A stretch of DNA of 64,000 nucleotides from CAILZL01 sp963791615 (GCA_963791615.1 CAWBTE010000005.1:434001-498000), one strand, 5' to 3'; counted from the first letter of the stretch, positions 24,189-33,808 are shown. Program-made: numbers and translations. The notes: a model not told the origin generated them from the letters alone.

Positions 24189-24623
24189 TCAACTGGCGAT
24201 ATATTTTTCCAGCTGGGTAATGGTTTCCTGCTGCTCGTCGATGACGGCCTTGACCAGATCACCGATGGAAATCATGCCGAGCAACTGGCCCTTCTCCACC
24301 ACCGGCAAATGCCGGATGCGCTGGTCGGTCACTATCTGCATGCAGTGATGCACCGTGTCCTCAAAGCCCACCGTGACCACCGGGCTGCTCATGATCTGCC
24401 ACACCGGCGTTTCGGCCGAGGAGCGGCCCAAAAGAATCACCTTGCGTGCATAGTCGCGCTCGGAAACGATGCCCACCAGTGTGTTGCCACGCATCACCGG
24501 CAGGGCGCCGACATGTTTGTCGGCCATCATCTGGATGGCTTCCAGAACCGGATCTTCGGCTTCGATTGACCAGATATCTGTGCCGGATGGCTTGTCAGAC
24601 AAGAGGTGCTTGACGCGCAACAT
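24189..24623 (-). CDS. Tandem CBS-domain protein
   Basis: The 144-residue protein is made of two CBS motifs only. The first spans about residues 10-70 (DPVLEAIQMMADKHVGALPV, LVGIVSERDYARKV); the second spans about 78-135 (PVVTVGFEDTVHHCMQIV, RIRHLPVVEKGQLLGMISIGD). Such stand-alone pairs bind adenine nucleotides and modulate partner proteins; the partner here is unknown. The ribosome-binding site GGAGG can be sequestered in a hairpin (24631-24665). Confidence 0.92.
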   Translation of the reverse strand: MLRVKHLLSDKPSGTDIWSIEAEDPVLEAIQMMADKHVGALPVMRGNTLVGIVSERDYARKVILLGRSSAETPVWQIMSSPVVTVGFEDTVHHCMQIVTDQRIRHLPVVEKGQLLGMISIGDLVKAVIDEQQETITQLEKYIAS

Positions 24624-24630
24624 GGCTCAT

Positions 24631-24665
24631 CCTCCCCGTTGGCCAGTGAAAACTGGTCTGGGAGG
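24631..24665 (-). promoter_or_regulatory. Hairpin covering the ribosome-binding site of the CBS gene
   Basis: On the minus strand CCTCCC pairs with GGGGAGG, and inside this CCAGT pairs with ACTGG around a TTTC loop. The 3' arm is the Shine-Dalgarno sequence, seven bases before the ATG at 24623. Folding would block translation, so a thermometer or ligand switch is conceivable. The pairing is seen; the regulation is inferred. Confidence 0.45.
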
Positions 24666-24717
24666 ATTCTAGCGCTGCTGCCCTGCATCCGGGCAAGCAT
24701 CTTGCCGCCGCTGGGGC

Positions 24718-25122
24718 TCAGCTGGCCTGTGCCGAGCGAATCATCTGCTCGGCCGCGAACCAGTCCTGCAATTCCTGGCCCGGCGCGAAGTTGCGGTGCT
24801 CCGCCATGAAATAGGCCGCCGTTGCAATCAGGGACGTCAGGTCCACGGCTGCGGCAACAGCCGGTTTTTTCGGAACCGCCTTGCGTTTGGCGGGAATGGA
24901 CAGCGTTTCTGTCCTGGATGTGGACTTGGGTACAGCTTTGGGTGCGGATCTGGTCGCGGCCTTCCTGGCTGGACCTGCCTTGGCCGCCGGTTTGGCTACT
25001 GACTTGCCTGCTGATTTGACTACTGGCGGCTTGGGGGTGGCTTTGCCCGGTTTGGGCTCAGCCGCTTTGATAACACGCACTTTGCGTGTGCGTGTCACTG
25101 CGGAATCGGTATTGATCTCCAT
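24718..25122 (-). CDS. DUF2934-type protein with Lys/Ala/Pro-rich N-terminus
   Basis: The protein has 134 residues. The first 90 are rich in Lys, Ala and Pro with repeated KPAAKAGPARKAA-like stretches, similar to histone H1-like tails, and should be disordered and DNA-binding. The last 40 residues form the DUF2934 motif (IATAAYFMAEHRNFAPGQEL, QDWFAAEQMI). The function is unknown. Confidence 0.75.
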   Translation of the reverse strand: MEINTDSAVTRTRKVRVIKAAEPKPGKATPKPPVVKSAGKSVAKPAAKAGPARKAATRSAPKAVPKSTSRTETLSIPAKRKAVPKKPAVAAAVDLTSLIATAAYFMAEHRNFAPGQELQDWFAAEQMIRSAQAS

Positions 25123-25224
25123 GGTTTGGCCTCGTGCAAGGGTACGTGCCGGATATCAAGCACATACCATGCCAGCCACAGGCAGGCCGCATACGAGACA
25201 TCAGAGCACCCCCAACCCCGCGAG

Positions 25225-25358
25225 GGAGGATCTGATTAATTTGTCATTTCGAGCGTAGCGAGAAATCTTTCCGTGTTTGAGGCTTTTGCATATCAAGCAC
25301 ATGCAAGATTTCTCCCTTTGGTCGAAATGACAGATTCGACTCATTCTGAGATTCCCTA
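25225..25358. mobile_element. MITE-like element, copy 2 (inverted)
   Basis: The interior matches copy 1 at 22757-22890 on the opposite strand over about 70 bases (CGTGTTTGAGGCTTTTGCAT, CACATGCAAGATTTCT). The right end (TCATTCTGAGATTCCCTA) is a good terminal repeat, while the left (GGGAGGATCTGATTAAT) is decayed. The terminal CTA at 25356-25358 is the complement of the slyD stop codon, so the element borders or supplies that stop. Confidence 0.7.
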
Positions 25359-25838
25359 GTGGTGATGACCACCCGGACCATGCACATGACCGTGGCTCAG
25401 TTCTTCCTTGCTGGCCGCACGCACCTCGATAATCTTGACCGCGAAATGCAGGGTCTGATCGGCCAGGGGATGATTGCCATCGACGGTGATGAGGTCAGCC
25501 GACACCTGGGTGACGGTCACGGTACGCGGGCCATGATTGGAATCAGCCTGAAACTGCATGCCCACTTCCAGCTGGGCGATTCCCTCGAACGCGCTGCGTG
25601 GTACGTCCTGAATCAGGGAGGCATCGCGCACGCCATAGCCGTCTTCTGGCGGGATGGCGACGTTGACGTCCTCGCCGGCACGCTTGCCTTCCAGCGCCTT
25701 TTCCAGACCGGGAATCAGGTTGCCGTTACCCTGCAAGTACGCCAGTGGTTCTGAGCCCTCGGATGAGTCCAGCACTTCGCCCGCATCATTTTTCAGGGTG
25801 TAGTGAATCTGTACGGCGGTATTTTTGGCGATTTGCAT
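25356..25838 (-). CDS. slyD: FKBP-type peptidyl-prolyl isomerase, SlyD-like
   Basis: The protein has 160 residues. The FKBP core is split by the insert-in-flap domain as in SlyD: IHYTLKNDAGEVLDSSEG, LIPGLEKALEGKRAGEDVNV, PPEDGYGVRD, then LITVDGNHPLADQTLHFAVKI. The C-terminus is His-rich (HGHVHGPGGHHH) and should bind nickel, shorter than in E. coli. Nickel handling would fit with the urease or hydrogenase accessory genes at the end of this window, though they are far away. The stop codon overlaps the terminal repeat of a MITE-like element. Confidence 0.93.
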   Translation of the reverse strand: MQIAKNTAVQIHYTLKNDAGEVLDSSEGSEPLAYLQGNGNLIPGLEKALEGKRAGEDVNVAIPPEDGYGVRDASLIQDVPRSAFEGIAQLEVGMQFQADSNHGPRTVTVTQVSADLITVDGNHPLADQTLHFAVKIIEVRAASKEELSHGHVHGPGGHHH

Positions 25839-25940
25839 GGCGGCTCCGGGAAATCTGTGTCCTGAAAATGGGGCCGCACTACATCATGCAAGGCGGGCAA
25901 CGTCAACGCGGGAATGACCCACATAACAGCGGCCCACAAA

Positions 25941-25969
25941 GAAAAACGGCCCTTGAAGCGGGCCGTTTT
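25941..25969 (-). terminator. glmS: Intrinsic terminator after glmS
   Basis: On the minus strand, ACGGCCC and GGGCCGT form a 7-bp stem with a short loop, followed by a T-run (the A-run at 25941-25944). It lies about 20 bases after the glmS stop. Confidence 0.85.
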
Positions 25970-25989
25970 CCAGTGGTGCCTCGCGGCAA

Positions 25990-27828
25990 CTATTCGACCG
26001 TGACTGACTTGGCCAGATTACGCGGCTGATCAACATCCGTACCCTTGAGCAGGGCGCAGTGATAGGACAGCAATTGCAGCGGGATGGTGTAGATGATCGC
26101 GGCCTGGAAGTGGCTGACATGCCTGGGCATGTGCAACACGGTAACGCCTTCCGATGATTCGATACCGGAATCGGGATCGGCAAATACATACAGCTCGCCA
26201 CCGCGCGCGCGCACTTCCTGCATGTTGGATTTGAGTTTCTCCACCAGATCATTATTGGGCGCGACCACAATCACCGGCATGTCTTCGTCGACCAGCGCCA
26301 GCGGGCCATGCTTCAATTCGCCAGCCGGATAGGCTTCGGCATGGATATAGGAAATTTCTTTCAGCTTCAGCGCGCCTTCCATGGCAATGGGATACATCTG
26401 GCCGCGACCCAGAAACAGTGCGTGATGCTTGTCAGCAAATTTCTTTGCGAGCTCCTTGATCTGATCATTCAGCTGCAAGGTTTTTTCAATCAGGCCAGGA
26501 ATTTCAATCAGACGCTGCACCAGACCGCGCTCGCGTTCGGCATCGGCGCAGTGAAACTTGGCCAGCGCCACCACCAGCATGCCCAGCGCAGTCAGCTGCG
26601 TGGTGAAAGCCTTGGTGGAGGCCACGCCGATTTCCGGACCGGCGCGCGTCAGCATCACCAGTTCTGATTCACGCACCAGCGAACTTTCCGGCACATTGCA
26701 GATGGCCAGCGACGACAGGTACCCGGCCTGCTTGGCCATGCGCAATGCGGCCAGCGTGTCAGCGGTTTCACCCGACTGCGAAATGGTGACGAACAGCGTG
26801 TTCTTCGGCACCACTGGATTGCGATAGCGATATTCGCTGGCCACCTCCACCCAGCAGGGCAGACGCGCGATCTGTTCTATGTAGTACTTGGCAACCATGC
26901 CGGAGTGATAGCTGGTGCCACAGGCCACGATCTGAACGGCCTCGGTGCGACGCAATACTTCCATGGCAGTGGGCCCGAAGGCCGCTTCCAGCAACTTGCC
27001 GCCGGCAACACGTTCTTCAAGGGTCTGCGCCACCGCACGTGACTGCTCGTATATTTCCTTGAGCATGTAGTGCGGGTAGTCGCCTTTTTCGGCGGCATCG
27101 GCCGTCAAGGCGCTGACCCGCATCGGGCGCTGCACCACCTGACCTTCACGATCCAGCACACGCAATCTGTCGCGATGCACTTCGGCTACGTCACCTTCTT
27201 CGAGGAAAATGAAGTTGCGGGTCACGGGCAACAACGCTGAAACATCTGAAGCCACAAAGTGTTCGCCCTCACCCACACCGATCACCACGGGGCAGCCTTC
27301 GCGGGCCAGCACGATCTTGTCAGGTGAATTTTCCGACAACACCGCCAGCGCATAGGCGCCTTCGAGTTCCGCCACTGTCGCGCGTACTGACTTGAACAGG
27401 TCACCGTTCAATTTTTCCATGTGGTAGTGGATGCGATGCGCAATCACTTCGGTGTCGGTTTCAGAGCTGAAGTGGTAACCATGTTTGATCAGATCATCAC
27501 GCAGCTCATCATGATTTTCGATGATGCCGTTATGCACGATGGCAATGCCATCCTTGGAAATATGCGGATGAGCATTACGCTCAGCGGGCGCGCCATGGGT
27601 GGCCCAGCGGGTATGGGCAATGCCCAGTTGTCCTGAGGTGGGACTGTCGTCCAGTGCATCCTGGAGATTCTTGACCTTGCCGACGGTACGCAGGCGCGCC
27701 AGTTTCTGGCTGCTGGTCAGAACGGCCACGCCTGCCGAGTCATAACCACGGTATTCGAGACGGCGCAGGCCTTCGATCAGGATCGGAACGATATCTCGTT
27801 TGGCGACGCCGCCAACAATTCCACACAT
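25990..27828 (-). CDS. glmS: Glutamine-fructose-6-phosphate aminotransferase
   Basis: The protein has 612 residues. The N-terminal glutaminase starts MCGIVGGVAKRDIVP, with the nucleophile Cys exposed after Met removal. Two SIS sugar isomerase domains follow (TSYHSGMVAKYYIEQIA, SQSGETADTLAALRMAK, GRGQMYPIAMEGALKLKEIS). The protein ends LAKSVTVE as usual. It makes glucosamine-6-phosphate for peptidoglycan and LPS. It lies downstream of glmU and the atp operon, the common gammaproteobacterial order. No glmS ribozyme is visible upstream. Confidence 0.97.
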   Translation of the reverse strand: MCGIVGGVAKRDIVPILIEGLRRLEYRGYDSAGVAVLTSSQKLARLRTVGKVKNLQDALDDSPTSGQLGIAHTRWATHGAPAERNAHPHISKDGIAIVHNGIIENHDELRDDLIKHGYHFSSETDTEVIAHRIHYHMEKLNGDLFKSVRATVAELEGAYALAVLSENSPDKIVLAREGCPVVIGVGEGEHFVASDVSALLPVTRNFIFLEEGDVAEVHRDRLRVLDREGQVVQRPMRVSALTADAAEKGDYPHYMLKEIYEQSRAVAQTLEERVAGGKLLEAAFGPTAMEVLRRTEAVQIVACGTSYHSGMVAKYYIEQIARLPCWVEVASEYRYRNPVVPKNTLFVTISQSGETADTLAALRMAKQAGYLSSLAICNVPESSLVRESELVMLTRAGPEIGVASTKAFTTQLTALGMLVVALAKFHCADAERERGLVQRLIEIPGLIEKTLQLNDQIKELAKKFADKHHALFLGRGQMYPIAMEGALKLKEISYIHAEAYPAGELKHGPLALVDEDMPVIVVAPNNDLVEKLKSNMQEVRARGGELYVFADPDSGIESSEGVTVLHMPRHVSHFQAAIIYTIPLQLLSYHCALLKGTDVDQPRNLAKSVTVE

Positions 27829-27965
27829 GGTTAACCTCTTGCTTGAGTACTGCGCCGGAACACGGTTTTTCAGGCCACAATTCTAACCCGGTACACTGGA
27901 CTGATTTTGTGACACAGGGCCGCTATATGCATGGCCTTGCGCCCGATTATCCGCAGAGTCGCCCA

Positions 27966-29330
27966 TCAACTCTTCTTGCCGGGGCGTTTCCAGCCATCGA
28001 GCGTGACCTGTCGCGCCCTTGCCAAGGTCAGTTTGCCTTCGGGTGCATCCTTGCTGAGCGTTGAACCTGCGCCGGTGTTGGCGTCTGCGCCCACCTTGAT
28101 GGGTGCGATCAGCATGGAACCGGAACCTATGAAGGCATTGTCGCCAATCTCCGTGCGCCATTTGTTTACACCATCGTAGTTCACCGTGATGGTGCCGGCG
28201 CCGATATTCACCTTGCTGCCGATGGTTGCATCGCCAATGTAGGTGAGGTGATTGGCCTTGCTGCCGGAACCGATCTGACTCTTTTTGACTTCAACAAAGT
28301 TGCCGATGTGCACATGATCGGCCAACTCTGCATCAGGACGCAGACGCGCAAAGGGGCCAATGTTGCAGTGGGGGCCAACCACGGCTCGATCCAGGACACA
28401 GTTCGGAAATAATTCCGTCCCTGCACCAATGCGGCTGTCCTTGATATAGCAATTCGGGCCGATGCGCGCGCCCTCCGCAATGTGCACCTCACCCACCAAC
28501 ACCACGTTGACATCGATAAACACATCCTTGCCCACGGTGACCTGACCGCGAATGTCCACGCGTGCGGGATCGGCCAGGGTTGCGCCCTGCACCATCAGTT
28601 CAGTGCTGCGCCATTTGCGCAGATGCGCCTCAACTTCAGCAAGCTGCACTTTGTCATTCACGCCCAGCACTTCGGCTTCACTGGGCGCCAGTACCGCTTC
28701 GACCGTTACACCATCACGTACGGCCATGGTGACGATATCAGTCAGATAATATTCGCCTTGTGCATTGTCATTCTTCAATTGCGATAGCCATTTTTTCAGC
28801 TGCATGGCTGTCGCAGCCAGCAAGCCCGTATTGGCTTCATCAATCAGGCGTTCCTTGGTGGTGGCGTCCTTGTGCTCGACAATGCGCACTACTTGGCCAG
28901 CATTGTTACGCAGGATGCGTCCATAGCCAGTGGCATCGGCCAGCTTGACGCTGAGCAAGCCAAGCGCACCGCGCGCGACCGCATCCAGCAGCGGCTGCAA
29001 AGTTTGCGGCCGGGTCAGCGGCACATCGCCGTATAACACCAGCACAGTCTGGTCATCGGCAATCAACGGCATGGCCTGCGCCAATGCATGGCCGGTGCCC
29101 AGCTGTTCAGCCTGTAGCGCCCAGTGGATAGGTTGATCGTTAAACGCGGCCTTTACCTGATCACCACCATGGCCATACACCACATGAATATCACTGGCGT
29201 GCAGGGCATGCGCCGTATTGAGCACATGGCCCAACAGCGGCACACCCGCCAGCGGCTGCAACACCTTGGGCAGGTTCGACTTCATGCGCTTGCCTTGACC
29301 GGCAGCCAGGATGACGATGGATAAAGGCAT
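27966..29330 (-). CDS. glmU: Bifunctional UDP-GlcNAc pyrophosphorylase / GlcN-1-P acetyltransferase
   Basis: The protein has 454 residues. The N-terminal nucleotidyltransferase has LAAGQGKRMKSNLPKVL and LYGDVPL. The C-terminal left-handed beta helix runs from about residue 250 (hexapeptide repeats such as IGPNCYIKDSRIGAGTELFP) with the acetyltransferase residues in NYDGVNKWRTEIGDNAFIGS. It catalyses the last two steps to UDP-GlcNAc and works directly after GlmS. The atp operon terminator separates it from atpC. Confidence 0.97.
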   Translation of the reverse strand: MPLSIVILAAGQGKRMKSNLPKVLQPLAGVPLLGHVLNTAHALHASDIHVVYGHGGDQVKAAFNDQPIHWALQAEQLGTGHALAQAMPLIADDQTVLVLYGDVPLTRPQTLQPLLDAVARGALGLLSVKLADATGYGRILRNNAGQVVRIVEHKDATTKERLIDEANTGLLAATAMQLKKWLSQLKNDNAQGEYYLTDIVTMAVRDGVTVEAVLAPSEAEVLGVNDKVQLAEVEAHLRKWRSTELMVQGATLADPARVDIRGQVTVGKDVFIDVNVVLVGEVHIAEGARIGPNCYIKDSRIGAGTELFPNCVLDRAVVGPHCNIGPFARLRPDAELADHVHIGNFVEVKKSQIGSGSKANHLTYIGDATIGSKVNIGAGTITVNYDGVNKWRTEIGDNAFIGSGSMLIAPIKVGADANTGAGSTLSKDAPEGKLTLARARQVTLDGWKRPGKKS

Positions 29331-29353
29331 CGCAGCTATTTCCTTACGTTCAA

Positions 29354-29392
29354 TAAAAAACGCACACCGCGGCAGACGGCCGGGGTGTGCGT
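29354..29392 (-). terminator. Intrinsic terminator of the ATP synthase operon
   Basis: ACGCACACC and GGTGTGCGT form a 9-bp stem with a GC-rich loop. On the minus strand it is followed by six T. It lies 19 bases after the atpC stop. Confidence 0.88.
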
Positions 29393-29410
29393 GATGTTAC
29401 TCATCAGTGC

Positions 29411-29836
29411 TTACTGCTGATTCTTGTTCTTGCGCAAGCGTTCGATGGCCTTGAACTGCGCCATGATCTGCGCCAGTTCCGCCTGCGCCTCGGCCAGTTC
29501 GACCTGATCGGTGCGATTGGCCAGCGCTTCTTCGGCACGCTGCTTGGCTTGCAGCACCGCAGCTTCGTCGAGATCCTTGGCGCGAATCGCGGTATCGGCC
29601 AGCACCGTCACCAGATGCGGCTGTACTTCCAGCGCACCGCCGGAGATATACACATGCTGCTCCTCACCCGAAGGCAACTGCACCCGCAACTCACCGGGTT
29701 TCAGCGTGGTAATCAGCGGCGCGTGACGGGGCGCGATGCCTATCTCGCCCATCACTGCGGGCGCGAATACCATCGAAGCTTCGCCGCTGAAGATCTCGCC
29801 TTCGGCGCTGACGACATCTACGTGAATGGTTGCCAT
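29411..29836 (-). CDS. atpC: ATP synthase epsilon subunit
   Basis: This is a 141-residue subunit of the F1 stalk. The N-terminal beta sandwich (IHVDVVSAEGEIFSGEAS, IGIAPRHAPLITTLKPGELR) is followed by the C-terminal helical hairpin (LDEAAVLQAKQRAEEALANR). The helical part can inhibit ATP hydrolysis. It is the last gene of the operon. Confidence 0.96.
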   Translation of the reverse strand: MATIHVDVVSAEGEIFSGEASMVFAPAVMGEIGIAPRHAPLITTLKPGELRVQLPSGEEQHVYISGGALEVQPHLVTVLADTAIRAKDLDEAAVLQAKQRAEEALANRTDQVELAEAQAELAQIMAQFKAIERLRKNKNQQ

Positions 29837-29848
29837 GTGGGTCGCTTC

Positions 29849-31267
29849 TTATTGCAGTTTCTTGGCTTTTTCGATCGCTTCTTCGATCGCGCCCACCATG
29901 TAGAAAGCCTGTTCGGGCAAGTGATCGTAGTCACCGGCCAGAATGCCCTTGAAGCCGCGGATGGTGTCCTTCAACGACACGTACTTGCCGGGGCTGCCGG
30001 TGAACACTTCGGCCACATGGAAAGGCTGCGACAGGAAGCGCTGGATTTTACGCGCGCGGAACACGGACAATTTGTCTTCTTCCGACAGTTCATCCATACC
30101 CAGAATCGCGATGATGTCCTGCAACTCTTTATAACGCTGCAACACCTGCTGCACGCCGCGCGCGGTGTCGTAGTGCTCTTCACCGATCACCAGCGGATCC
30201 AGCTGACGGCTGGTGGAATCCAGCGGATTCACGGCCGGGTAGATACCCAGCGCAGCGATCTGACGATCCAGCACCACGGTGGCATCCAGGTGGGCGAAGG
30301 TGGTTGCCGGTGACGGATCAGTGTAATCGTCGGCGGGCACGTAAACGGCCTGGATGGAAGTGATTGAACCGGTTTTGGTGGAGGTGATGCGTTCCTGCAG
30401 CACGCCCATTTCTTCGGCCAGCGTCGGCTGGTAACCCACGGCCGAGGGCATACGACCCAGCAGCGCCGACACTTCCGTGCCTGCGAGCGTATATCGATAG
30501 ATGTTGTCGACGAAGAACAGCACGTCGCGGCCCTTGCCGTTGGGCTGGATTTCGTCACGGAAGTATTCGGCCATGGTCAGACCGGTCAAGGCCACGCGCA
30601 GACGATTGCCCGGTGGTTCATTCATCTGACCGTACACCATCGCCACTTTGGATTCGGCGAGGTTGTCCAGCTTGATAACACCCGACTCGGCCATCTCGTG
30701 ATAGAAGTCGTTACCTTCGCGAGTACGTTCACCCACGCCGGCGAACACCGACAAGCCTGAATGGGCTTTGGCAATATTGTTAATGAGTTCCAGCATGTTC
30801 ACGGTCTTGCCCACACCGGCGCCGCCGAACAGACCAATCTTGCCGCCCTTGGCGAAGGGCACCAGCAGGTCGATCACCTTGATGCCGGTTTCCAGCAGAT
30901 CCTGACCACCTGCTTGTTCGTCATAGCTCGGCGCGGGACGATGAATCGGCCAGTATTCTTCGGCATTCACCGGGCCCACTTCGTCTTGCGGTACGCCCAG
31001 TACATCCATGATGCGGCCCAGCGTGGCCTTGCCCACGGGCACCTGAATCGGCTTGCCGGTGGTTTGCACCGCCAGACCGCGCTGCAAACCTTCGGATACA
31101 CCCATGGCGATGGTGCGCACCACGCCATCACCCAGCTGCATCTGCACTTCCAGCGTCAAGCCGTTATCAACGAGCTTGAGCGCTTCGTACACCTTGGGAA
31201 TGCTGTCGCGTGGAAATTCCACGTCGATCACCGCGCCGATGATTTGCACGATCTTGCCGGTAGCCAT
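29849..31267 (-). CDS. atpD: ATP synthase beta subunit
   Basis: This 472-residue catalytic subunit is read from ATG 31267 (MATGKIVQIIGAVIDVEF); 12 in-frame codons upstream are not family-like. P-loop GGAGVGKTVNM, catalytic Glu in GERTREGNDF, and the DELSEED regulatory segment (GMDELSEEDKL) are all present. Its ORF is uninterrupted, in contrast to atpA. Confidence 0.98.
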   Translation of the reverse strand: MATGKIVQIIGAVIDVEFPRDSIPKVYEALKLVDNGLTLEVQMQLGDGVVRTIAMGVSEGLQRGLAVQTTGKPIQVPVGKATLGRIMDVLGVPQDEVGPVNAEEYWPIHRPAPSYDEQAGGQDLLETGIKVIDLLVPFAKGGKIGLFGGAGVGKTVNMLELINNIAKAHSGLSVFAGVGERTREGNDFYHEMAESGVIKLDNLAESKVAMVYGQMNEPPGNRLRVALTGLTMAEYFRDEIQPNGKGRDVLFFVDNIYRYTLAGTEVSALLGRMPSAVGYQPTLAEEMGVLQERITSTKTGSITSIQAVYVPADDYTDPSPATTFAHLDATVVLDRQIAALGIYPAVNPLDSTSRQLDPLVIGEEHYDTARGVQQVLQRYKELQDIIAILGMDELSEEDKLSVFRARKIQRFLSQPFHVAEVFTGSPGKYVSLKDTIRGFKGILAGDYDHLPEQAFYMVGAIEEAIEKAKKLQ

Positions 31268-31330
31268 CTTCAGTTTCCTCGTAGCTGCGAACCAGCGCAG
31301 CAATCAAACATTAAAACTTAAATTCTTACT

Positions 31331-32194
31331 TCAAACCGCCGCCGCGCCGCCGACGATTTCCGAGAGTTCCTTGGTGATCGCTGCCTGACGCGCCTTGTTG
31401 TAGATCAACTGCAACTCGCCAATCAGCTTGCCGGCGTTGTCGGTGGCGCTCTTCATGGCCACCATGCGCGCCGCCATTTCGCAGGCCACGTTTTCTACAG
31501 AACCCTGATAGACCTGTGATTCGATGTAGCGCATCAATACACCTTCCAGCAGCTCGGCAGCGGAAGGTTCGTAGATGTAGTCCCACATCTTCTGCAACTT
31601 GTCTTCGTCTTCGGTAACCACCGGCAGCAACTGCTTGACGGTGGGTTTCTGGGTCATGCTGTTGACGAACACATTGTTCACCACGAACAGTCGATCCAGC
31701 TTGCCTTCGCGATACATGTCGAGCATCACCTTCACGTTGCCGATCAGATCGGCCACATGCGGATGATCGCCGAGGTGGGTCACGGTGCCATGGGTCTCAA
31801 CATTCTTGAGCCGGCGGAAAAACTGCACGGCCTTGGAGCCGATCAGGCTCAGGTGCACGGAACAGCCCTGGGCCTGCCATTCCCGCATCGCCGCCAGCGC
31901 CGCCTTGAACAGATTGACGTTCAGACCGCCGCACAGGCCGCGATCGGTGCTGACGATGATGAAGCCCACTGATCTGGCTTCACGCTCAATCATGTAGGGA
32001 TGTTTGAAATCCGGATTCGCCATGCGCAAGTGGCCAATGACGCGACGAATACGCTCCGAATACGGGCGATTGGCCCGCATGCGCTCTTGTGCCTTGCGCA
32101 TCTTGCTGGCGGCCACCATCTGCATGGCCTTGGTGATCTTCTGAGTATTTTTGATACTCGCGATCTTGGTGCGGATTTCTTTGGTGCCGGGCAT
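31331..32194 (-). CDS. atpG: ATP synthase gamma subunit
   Basis: The protein has 287 residues. The N-terminal helix (KEIRTKIASIKNTQKITKAM) and C-terminal helix (NAGKLIGELQLIYNKARQAA, ITKELSEIVGGAAAV) form the coiled-coil rotor shaft. The internal domain has VSTDRGLCGGLNVNLF. It lies 13 bases after the atpA stop. Confidence 0.97.
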   Translation of the reverse strand: MPGTKEIRTKIASIKNTQKITKAMQMVAASKMRKAQERMRANRPYSERIRRVIGHLRMANPDFKHPYMIEREARSVGFIIVSTDRGLCGGLNVNLFKAALAAMREWQAQGCSVHLSLIGSKAVQFFRRLKNVETHGTVTHLGDHPHVADLIGNVKVMLDMYREGKLDRLFVVNNVFVNSMTQKPTVKQLLPVVTEDEDKLQKMWDYIYEPSAAELLEGVLMRYIESQVYQGSVENVACEMAARMVAMKSATDNAGKLIGELQLIYNKARQAAITKELSEIVGGAAAV

Positions 32195-32207
32195 GTCTGC
32201 GCGCCGA

Positions 32208-33747
32208 TCAGTAAGTGCCGGACGCTGCGAACTCTTCGCAGATCTTCTTCAATGTCGCTTCGTACTTCTTCAACACCGGCTCGGCATTGATGGCGTCGAT
32301 ATCAGCCTTGAAGCTGGTCTTGGCAAAGCTCTGCAATGCGACTTCGAAAGCGCTGATCTTGACGCGATCGACCTTGTCCATATAACCGTTGTTCACGGCA
32401 TAGATGGACAGCGCCATTTCCGCTACCGACATCGGCGCGTACTGCTTCTGCTTCATCAACTCGGTGACGCGCTGACCACGTTCCAGCTGGCTGCGTGTAG
32501 CCTGGTCAAGATCGGAAGCAAACTGCGAGAACGCCGCCAGTTCACGATACTGTGCCAGCGACAGACGGATACCACCGCCGAGACGCTTGATGATGTCGGT
32601 CTGAGCAGCACCACCTACACGCGACACTGAAATGCCGGCGTTCATGGCGGGACGGATACCGGCGTTGAACAGGTCGCCTTCCAGGAAGATCTGGCCATCG
32701 GTAATCGAAATCACATTGGTGGGCACGAATGCCGTCACGTCACCTGCCTGCGTTTCGATGATCGGCAGACCCGTCAATGAACCGGTCTTGCCCTTGACGC
32801 GGCCATTGGTGGCCTTCTCTACATATTCTTCATTGACGCGCGCCGAACGTTCCAGCAAACGCGAGTGCAGATAGAACACGTCGCCCGGATACGCTTCGCG
32901 GCCCGGCGGACGACGCAGCAGCAGCGAGATCTGGCGATACGCCCAGGCCTGCTTGGTCAAGTCGTCATAGATCACCAGCGCGTCTTCGCCCTGATCCATG
33001 AAGTATTCACCCATGGCGCAACCGGCGTAAGGCGCAAGGTATTGCATGGCGGCAGGCGTCGAAGCCGATGCGGCAACGATAATCGTGTGATCCATCGCGC
33101 CGTGTTCTTCCAGCTTGCGCACCACGTTGGCGATCGGAACTCTGCTTCTGGCCGATGGCGACATAGATGCACTTAATGCCGCTGCCTTTCTGATTGATGA
33201 TGGCGTCGATGGCCATGGCGGTCTTGCCGGTCTGACGGTCACCGATGATCAGCTCACGCTGGCCGCGGCCGATTGGCACCATCGAGTCCACGGCCTTGTA
33301 ACCGGTCTGCACTGGCTGATTCACTGACTTGCGATAAATCACGCCCGGCGCCACGCGTTCAATCGGCGCCTGACGAGTGGCATTGATCGGGCCTTTGCCA
33401 TCGATGGGGTTACCCAGCGCATCCACCACGCGACCGAGCAGGCCTTCGCCGACGGGCACTTCAAGAATGCGGCCGGTGGTTTTCACCGTATCGCCTTCAG
33501 CAATGTGCTTGTATTCGCCCAGCACCACCGAGCCCACTGAATCCTGTTCGAGATTCAGCGCCAGGCCGAAACTGCCGCCGGGGAATTCCAGCATTTCGCC
33601 GTACTTCACGTCGGCCAGACCATGCACACGCACGATACCGTCGGTGACGGTCACCACGGTACCTACATTGCGGTCTTCGGTTGCGGCCGAAAACTTGGCA
33701 ATTCGATTCTTGATCAGGTCACTAATTTCAGATGCCTTGATGGACAT
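32208..33747 (-). CDS. atpA: ATP synthase alpha subunit, one frameshift
   Basis: Both halves are perfect AtpA: MSIKASEISDLIKNRIAKF, P-loop GDRQTGKTAMA, then after the shift VVRKLEEHGAMDHTIIVAA and the conserved SISVSRVGG region (here GISVSRVGGAAQTDIIKRLG). The ATG at 33747 is preferred over 33753 because GAGGA (33758-33754) is then six bases away. The shift lies at the GG of 33136-33137: dropping one base restores GQKQSSIANVVRKL and yields 512 residues, the normal length. The total span, 1540 bases, is one more than a multiple of three. Loss of AtpA would disable the whole enzyme while all other subunits are intact, so this is most likely a sequencing error. Confidence 0.95.
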
Positions 33748-33808
33748 GTACATTCCTCACAGGAACTCAAAACTGAGTGTGCCGGTTGCTTAAAAACTTT
33801 AAAAAAAA

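Noticed and set aside
27829..27965. glmS ribozyme between glmU and glmS
   Set aside because: No conserved ribozyme core was seen, and such ribozymes are typical of Gram-positive bacteria.
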